17,884 nt of DNA from Pseudomonadota bacterium (GTDB lineage: Bacteria > Pseudomonadota > Alphaproteobacteria > Rhizobiales > Hyphomicrobiaceae): assembly GCA_021813195.1 (NCBI GenBank), contig JAKALI010000027.1, forward strand, positions 1 through 17,884, in the 5' to 3' direction. Below are positions 13,846 to 17,884 of this stretch, one piece after another (the first letter of the stretch is position 1; every line of letters begins with the position of its first letter). Both the position numbers and the translations under genes were made by a program. Below the pieces are notes generated by a model that saw nothing but the letters and a program-made list of their open reading frames with translations, was not told the origin of the DNA and did no database searches.

Positions 13846-14388
13846 ATGGTCATGGCCGAACGCCGTTCCAGCTTCGAGTTCGAGGATCTCTTGAGCTGCG
13901 GGCGCGGCGAGCTGTTCGGGCCTGGGAATGCCCAACTGCCCCTGCCGCCCATGCTGATGTTCGACCGCATCAGCCAAATCAGCGAAGACGGCGGCGCCCA
14001 CGGCAAAGGGCAGATCGTCGCCGACTTGCAGGTGAAGGGGAATGAACGCCTCAATTGGTTTTTCGACTGCCATTTCCAGGGCGACCCCGTGATGCCTGGA
14101 TGTCTCGGGCTGGATGCGCTGTGGCAGCTGACCGGCTTTTATCTCGGCTGGCTCGGCGCGCCCGGCCGCGGGCGGGCGCTCGGCGTCGGTGAAGTCAAAT
14201 TTACCGATATGGTCCTGCCGACGACAGGCACGCTGCGCTATGTGGTCGATCTGAAACGGGTCATTCTCCGACGTCTGAAAATGGCCATCGCCGACGGCCA
14301 ACTCGTCGCCGATGGAAAAGTGATCTATACCGCAATAGATCTGCGAGTCGGACTGTTCGAATCTGGACAGTCGACCACCACCGGGTGA
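13846..14388 (+). CDS. fabA: 3-hydroxydecanoyl-ACP dehydratase/isomerase FabA
   Basis: FabA dehydrates 3-hydroxydecanoyl-ACP and isomerises the trans-2 product to cis-3, the branch point to unsaturated fatty acids. The 180-residue product matches E. coli FabA closely: [11 protein letters not shown] near the start, [10 protein letters not shown], then the active site [21 protein letters not shown] with His76 and Asp90 (14 residues apart as in E. coli), [21 protein letters not shown] and a C-terminal [11 protein letters not shown]. The ATG at 13846 has AAAGGGG 5 bases before it; the next ATG at 13852 is the alternative. fabB follows after 57 bases, and the gene is divergent from irr. Confidence 0.96.
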   Translation: MVMAERRSSFEFEDLLSCGRGELFGPGNAQLPLPPMLMFDRISQISEDGGAHGKGQIVADLQVKGNERLNWFFDCHFQGDPVMPGCLGLDALWQLTGFYLGWLGAPGRGRALGVGEVKFTDMVLPTTGTLRYVVDLKRVILRRLKMAIADGQLVADGKVIYTAIDLRVGLFESGQSTTTG

Positions 14389-14445
14389 AACGCAACGCTG
14401 CGCTTGCGGGCGTTGGTGTGTGGCTACACGGGAAAGGGCATGGGA

Positions 14446-15678
14446 ATGAGGCGGGTCGTGGTGACCGGGATGGGGATTGTCTCCTCCATCGGGAACAACA
14501 CCCAAGAGGTTGTCGCTTCCCTTCGGGAGGCGCGTTCTGGAATTACGCATGCGGAGGACTACGCCCGCCTGGGCTTCAAGTGCCAAGTGCACGGCGCGCC
14601 AAAAATTGACTGGGAGGGGCTTGTTCCCCGTAAGCCGAGGCGGTTTATGAACCCGGGCGTGGCCTGGAACTACATTGCTATGGACCAAGCCATCCGGGAT
14701 GCCGGACTGGAACAGGGCGAAGTTGTCCATGAACGCACCGGCATCATCATGGGCTCTGGCGGTCCTTCGACCCGCGCCATCGTTGCAGCTGCCGAAACGA
14801 CGTTGAAATCCGGGGGCCCGAAAAAGATCGGTCCCTTCGAAGTGCCCAAAGCGATGTGCTCAGGCCCCTCGGCTTCGCTGGCGACGGCCTTCCAGATCAA
14901 AGGCGTGAACTACTCGATCTCGTCGGCCTGTGCTACGAGCGCTCACTGCATCGGCAATGCTGCTGAACTCATTCAATGGGGCAAACAGGACATCATCTTC
15001 GCGGGAGGCTGCGAGGAACTCGACTGGACGCTCTCCAATCTGTTCGACGCGATGGGTGCGATGTCCACCCGCTTCAATGCCACGCCCGAGCGCGCCAGCC
15101 GCGCCTATGACAAGGATCGCGATGGTTTTGTCATTGCAGGCGGCGCCGGCGTTTTGGTTCTGGAGGAATTGGAACATGCCCGCGCCCGGGGCGCGCGAAT
15201 TTATGGCGAGGTCGCAGGATATGGGGCAACCTCGGATGGATTCGACATGGTCGCCCCATCCGGTGAAGGTGCCGTGCGCTGTATGAGGCTTGCCATCCAG
15301 GGACTCGATGGCAAGGGTACGCCGCCGGTCGACTACATCAATCCCCACGGCACCGGCACGCCTGTCGGCGACGAGCGCGAAATCGCGGCTATTCGCGAGG
15401 TCTTTGGTGACCGCATCCCACACATCTCTGCGACCAAATCACTCTCGGGCCACTCGCTTGGCGCGATCGGGGTACAGGAGGCCATTTTCTCTTTGATTAT
15501 GATGAACAACGGCTTCGTGTGCGAAAGCGCCCATATCGACGAGATCGATCCGGCTTTCGCCGATATGCCTATTGCACGAAGCCGCATCGACAATATCGAC
15601 CTTAACTGTGTGATGTCGAACAGCTTTGGTTTCGGCGGTACGAATGCCACCCTGCTCTTCCGCCGCGCGGAGGGTTAA
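14446..15678 (+). CDS. fabB: 3-oxoacyl-ACP synthase I FabB
   Basis: FabB condenses the cis-3 product of FabA with malonyl-ACP and so commits it to unsaturated chain elongation. The 410-residue product begins [20 protein letters not shown], as FabB does. The catalytic triad is Cys162 ([10 protein letters not shown]), His301 ([12 protein letters not shown]) and His336 (SLSGHSLGA), and the C-terminal [14 protein letters not shown] is typical. I chose the ATG at 14446, which has GAAAGG about 8 bases upstream and the family's N-terminus; in-frame starts at 14404 and 14440 are less likely. It is the second gene of fabA-fabB-fabI. Confidence 0.97.
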   Translation: MRRVVVTGMGIVSSIGNNTQEVVASLREARSGITHAEDYARLGFKCQVHGAPKIDWEGLVPRKPRRFMNPGVAWNYIAMDQAIRDAGLEQGEVVHERTGIIMGSGGPSTRAIVAAAETTLKSGGPKKIGPFEVPKAMCSGPSASLATAFQIKGVNYSISSACATSAHCIGNAAELIQWGKQDIIFAGGCEELDWTLSNLFDAMGAMSTRFNATPERASRAYDKDRDGFVIAGGAGVLVLEELEHARARGARIYGEVAGYGATSDGFDMVAPSGEGAVRCMRLAIQGLDGKGTPPVDYINPHGTGTPVGDEREIAAIREVFGDRIPHISATKSLSGHSLGAIGVQEAIFSLIMMNNGFVCESAHIDEIDPAFADMPIARSRIDNIDLNCVMSNSFGFGGTNATLLFRRAEG

Positions 15679-15814
15679 CGAACCTGTCACATGACGGCGT
15701 TACGACGGCACGACTGGACGTGCTCAAGGACCGCCCGCCATGAAGTTGTATCAAAGAGGTGCCGGCTGGTTTGAAATCCGCGGCCGGGCCCTCGGAGCCA
15801 GAACGAGACCGCCC

Positions 15815-16690
15815 ATGTCCGAACTCGATCTCGCAAAACCCCAACCCCTGATGCAGGGCAAGCGCGGCCTCGTGATGGGAGTGGCCAACGACCGTTCGAT
15901 TGCCTGGGGAATTGCGCGCATCCTCGCAGGTCAGGGCGCAGAACTCGCTTTCACCTATCAAGGCGGCGCGTTCGGCCGCCGCGCCGTGCCGCTTGCCGAA
16001 TCGCTCGGCTCGAAGATCATCGAGGAGTGCAATGTCCTCGACCTTGCGAGTGTTGATCGCGTCTTCGAACGCATCGCGAGTGAATGGGGCTCGCTCGATT
16101 TCGTCGTCCATGCACTCGCCTATTCCGATCCCAAAGAGCTGTCGGGCCGATATGCCGACACCACGCGGGAAAACTTCATCAACACGATGGTGATTTCGTG
16201 CTTCTCCTTCACCGAGGTTGCCAAGCGCGCGGCCGAACTCATGCCGAACGGTGGGGCGATGATCACGCTCTCTTACGGCGGCGCGACACGATGGGTGCCA
16301 TCCTACAATGTCATGGGTGTTGCCAAAGCCGCACTTGAAGCCTCCGTGCGCTATCTGGCGGCCGACCTTGGTCCGCGCGGCATTCGCATCAATGCTTTGT
16401 CGGCCGGCCCCATGCGCACGCTCTCGGGTGCCGGCGTTTCTGATGCCCGTGTGATCTTCAACTTCCAGCGCGAGCACTCACCCTTGAGGCGTACGCCGAC
16501 ACTCGATGAAGTTGGCGGGTCGGCGCTGTACCTGCTGTCGCCGATGTCGGGGGCCGTGACAGGTGAAGTTCATTTCGTCGATTGCGGCTATAATACCGTG
16601 TCGATGCCCTCCCTCGATGCCCTCAAGACTGCCGAGCAGGAGCACTCCGCCGCGGCCAAGGGGCGGCCTTCCGGCGAAGCCGCGGAATAG
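15815..16690 (+). CDS. fabI: Enoyl-ACP reductase FabI
   Basis: FabI reduces trans-2-enoyl-ACP with NADH, the last step of each elongation cycle, and is the target of triclosan-type inhibitors. The 291-residue product shows KRGLVMGVANDRSIAWGIA (16-34, the NAD-binding motif of this divergent short-chain dehydrogenase group), VVHALAYSD, and the active site TLSYGGATRW with Tyr154, then SYNVMGVAKAAL with Tyr164 and Lys171 (the Y-x6-K pair). The ATG at 15815 gives the usual N-terminus. An ATG at 15740 with AAGGA 9 bases upstream is in frame and would add 25 residues; I cannot decide between them. The last 20 residues are a polar extra tail. Rhizobial genomes often carry a second fabI, not seen here. 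Confidence 0.94.
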   Translation: MSELDLAKPQPLMQGKRGLVMGVANDRSIAWGIARILAGQGAELAFTYQGGAFGRRAVPLAESLGSKIIEECNVLDLASVDRVFERIASEWGSLDFVVHALAYSDPKELSGRYADTTRENFINTMVISCFSFTEVAKRAAELMPNGGAMITLSYGGATRWVPSYNVMGVAKAALEASVRYLAADLGPRGIRINALSAGPMRTLSGAGVSDARVIFNFQREHSPLRRTPTLDEVGGSALYLLSPMSGAVTGEVHFVDCGYNTVSMPSLDALKTAEQEHSAAAKGRPSGEAAE

Positions 16691-16781
16691 ACCGAAACGC
16701 CGCACGCAGGCAGCATTGCAGAGCTTTTTTGACCCCATGCCGCCTTGACGCGGCACCCCACTGGACGCATTGATCCGCGCG

Positions 16782-17627
16782 ATGATCGGGGTGTTCGATT
16801 CTGGATTGGGGGGCCTCACCGTGCTGCGCGCACTCGTGCAGCGCTTTCCGTACGTGTCCTTCACCTATCTCGGCGATCACGCCAATGTGCCCTACGGCAA
16901 TCGGGCGTCCTCCCAGATCGTGGACTTGACGCGCGTCGCGGTCGAAGGCCTGTTTCAACGCGGTGCGCGCCTTGTGCTCTTGGGCTGCAATACCGCGACC
17001 GCCGTTGCAGCGCGCGAGTTGCAGCAAAACTGGCTTCCCCATACCGACTGGCGCGCGCGCGGTCACAACGTGCTCGGCATCGTCGCGCCGACTGTCGAAG
17101 CGGCGACGCAGACCCCCTGGTCGGTCACGACACCCCAGTATCCGCAAAAGAACCTTACCGATTGCATCGCCGTCTTTGGCACCACGCGAACAGTACACTC
17201 CGGCGTGTATCCGGAAGAGATCCGAAAGCGCTGTCCGAAAGCGACGGTCGTGCAGCAAATCTGCTCCGAACTCGCTGGAGCCATCGAGGACGGGGCACCA
17301 GACGAGCATCTCGAACACTTGGTCAAATCTGCCATCGCCGGCCTTATGAAGCAGACTGACGGGCGACCACCCCACCGCGCAATTCTGGGCTGTACCCACT
17401 TTCCGCTGGTCGAGCACATGTTCCGCGAACATCTGCCGCCCGCCACGCGAATTCTTTCGCAGCCCGAAGTCGTTGCTGATAGCTTGGACGACTACCTCCA
17501 CCGCCATCCGCACTACATCGCGGGGAATTCGGGGTCACTCGAGCTCCTGACGACGGGTAACCCCGGCACGATCAATCCGCGTGCGAAAATCTTTTGGCCC
17601 GACGCAGCCGATTTCGTGCGAGTTTGA
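16782..17627 (+). CDS. murI: Glutamate racemase MurI
   Basis: MurI makes D-glutamate for peptidoglycan in the cytoplasm without a cofactor, using two cysteines. The 281-residue product shows IGVFDSGLGGLTVL (2-15, Asp6/Ser7), YLGDHANVPYG (29-39), LLGCNTAT with Cys69 and ILGCTHFPL with Cys204, all as in MurI. A stretch at about 110-127 (TQTPWSVTTPQYPQKN) between the domains looks like an insertion relative to E. coli; I recall similar inserts in Hyphomicrobiales. The ATG at 16782 starts just before the conserved motif; a TTG at 16770 would add 4 residues. No good ribosome binding site is seen for either. It is 91 bases after fabI, probably a separate unit, and the next gene begins 36 bases after its stop. 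Confidence 0.93.
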   Translation: MIGVFDSGLGGLTVLRALVQRFPYVSFTYLGDHANVPYGNRASSQIVDLTRVAVEGLFQRGARLVLLGCNTATAVAARELQQNWLPHTDWRARGHNVLGIVAPTVEAATQTPWSVTTPQYPQKNLTDCIAVFGTTRTVHSGVYPEEIRKRCPKATVVQQICSELAGAIEDGAPDEHLEHLVKSAIAGLMKQTDGRPPHRAILGCTHFPLVEHMFREHLPPATRILSQPEVVADSLDDYLHRHPHYIAGNSGSLELLTTGNPGTINPRAKIFWPDAADFVRV

Positions 17628-17663
17628 CATCCACCCAGCAATAATTTGAACGGAGCGCGAATA

Positions 17664-17884
17664 ATGAGCCGGCTATATGGAGACGCGCATCGCGCGTTAC
17701 AGGATCAATTCCAGTCCCGCGCCCTTGCCGATCGTATCGAGATGATTGGCGTCAAAACGGAAATTGGCGAGATGGAGCAGGCTTTCATTGAAAGCCGTGA
17801 CATGTTCTTCTTGTCCTCGATCGACCACCTGGGCCGGCCCACCGTCTCCTATAAGGGCGGCACGCCAGGCTTTGTCCGTGTCCT
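17664..17884 (+). CDS. Pyridoxamine 5'-phosphate oxidase-fold protein, N-terminal part (3' end outside window)
   Basis: The frame stays open to the right edge (73 codons visible). It begins MSRLYGDAHRALQDQFQSR and reaches FFLSSIDHLGRPTVSYKGG and TPGFVRV. The FFxSSIDxxGxPxVSYKGG stretch is the signature of flavin-binding PNPOx-fold proteins of the pyridoxamine-phosphate-oxidase-like group, whose substrates are mostly unknown. The ATG at 17664 has GGAG 8 bases upstream, which supports this start. It lies 36 bases after murI on the same strand and may be co-transcribed with it. The part that would show flavin-binding or catalytic residues is beyond the window. Confidence 0.82.
   Translation, partial: MSRLYGDAHRALQDQFQSRALADRIEMIGVKTEIGEMEQAFIESRDMFFLSSIDHLGRPTVSYKGGTPGFVRV

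Noticed and set aside
13816..14730. 304-codon minus-strand open frame opposite fabA/fabB
   Set aside because: It is a shadow of two well-recognised genes and has no familiar protein sequence.
15602..16477. 291-codon minus-strand open frame opposite fabI
   Set aside because: Antisense shadow of fabI; composition is typical of a reverse-frame artefact.
16725..16730. Run of six T after fabI as a terminator
   Set aside because: No stable hairpin could be formed directly before it.
1..17884. CRISPR, insertion sequences, prophage, toxin-antitoxin or defence genes
   Set aside because: No direct-repeat arrays, transposase or integrase motifs, or recognisable defence domains were found on either strand.

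Overview
This window looks like ordinary chromosomal DNA from a GC-rich alphaproteobacterium, most likely of the order Hyphomicrobiales (Rhizobiales). The evidence is gene content rather than rRNA. It holds a cell-cycle regulator CtrA with its inhibitor SciP, a FliJ-like flagellar protein, an Irr-type iron regulator divergent from fabA-fabB-fabI, and an alphaproteobacterial-type phospholipid N-methyltransferase. No transposase, integrase, phage gene, CRISPR array or rRNA was seen.

Layout. (1) Bases 1-3526, plus strand: the C-terminal part of a patatin-like phospholipase, then modA, modB and modC for molybdate uptake, with overlapping gene ends. (2) 3551-4764: an unrecognised 180-residue protein with an apparent internal duplication (minus strand), divergent from a small secreted two-cysteine protein (plus strand); a perfect 10-bp inverted repeat lies between them. 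(3) 4880-4996: elongator tRNA-Met with a textbook promoter (minus). (4) 5055-7119, minus: mnmA followed by a phosphatidylethanolamine N-methyltransferase-like gene. (5) 7534-10942: sciP (plus), a lipoprotein (minus), fliJ (minus) and ctrA (plus). Near-consensus CtrA boxes (TTAA-N7-TTAA with one mismatch) lie before sciP and in the fliJ/ctrA intergenic region, suggesting a compact local circuit. (6) 11011-12242, minus: a D-2-hydroxyacid dehydrogenase followed by a 22-codon ORF with a 15-nt perfect match to the complement of the 16S rRNA 3' tail, then an intrinsic terminator. (7) 12432-13581: an exported SH3-domain protein (plus) and irr (minus). (8) 13846-16690, plus: fabA, fabB, fabI for unsaturated fatty acid synthesis and elongation. 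(9) 16782-17884, plus: murI and the start of a pyridoxamine-phosphate-oxidase-fold protein cut by the window edge.

How the parts work together. CtrA activates flagellar and division genes in alphaproteobacteria, and SciP blocks CtrA-dependent transcription; having both next to fliJ fits that circuit. Irr beside fabA-fabB-fabI is, to my knowledge, a conserved rhizobial arrangement. I did not find a clearly new multi-gene system. The least explained items are the 22-codon ORF with an extreme ribosome binding site, the duplicated-module protein with its divergent secreted partner and intervening dyad, and a 35-bp dyad directly upstream of the sciP CtrA box.
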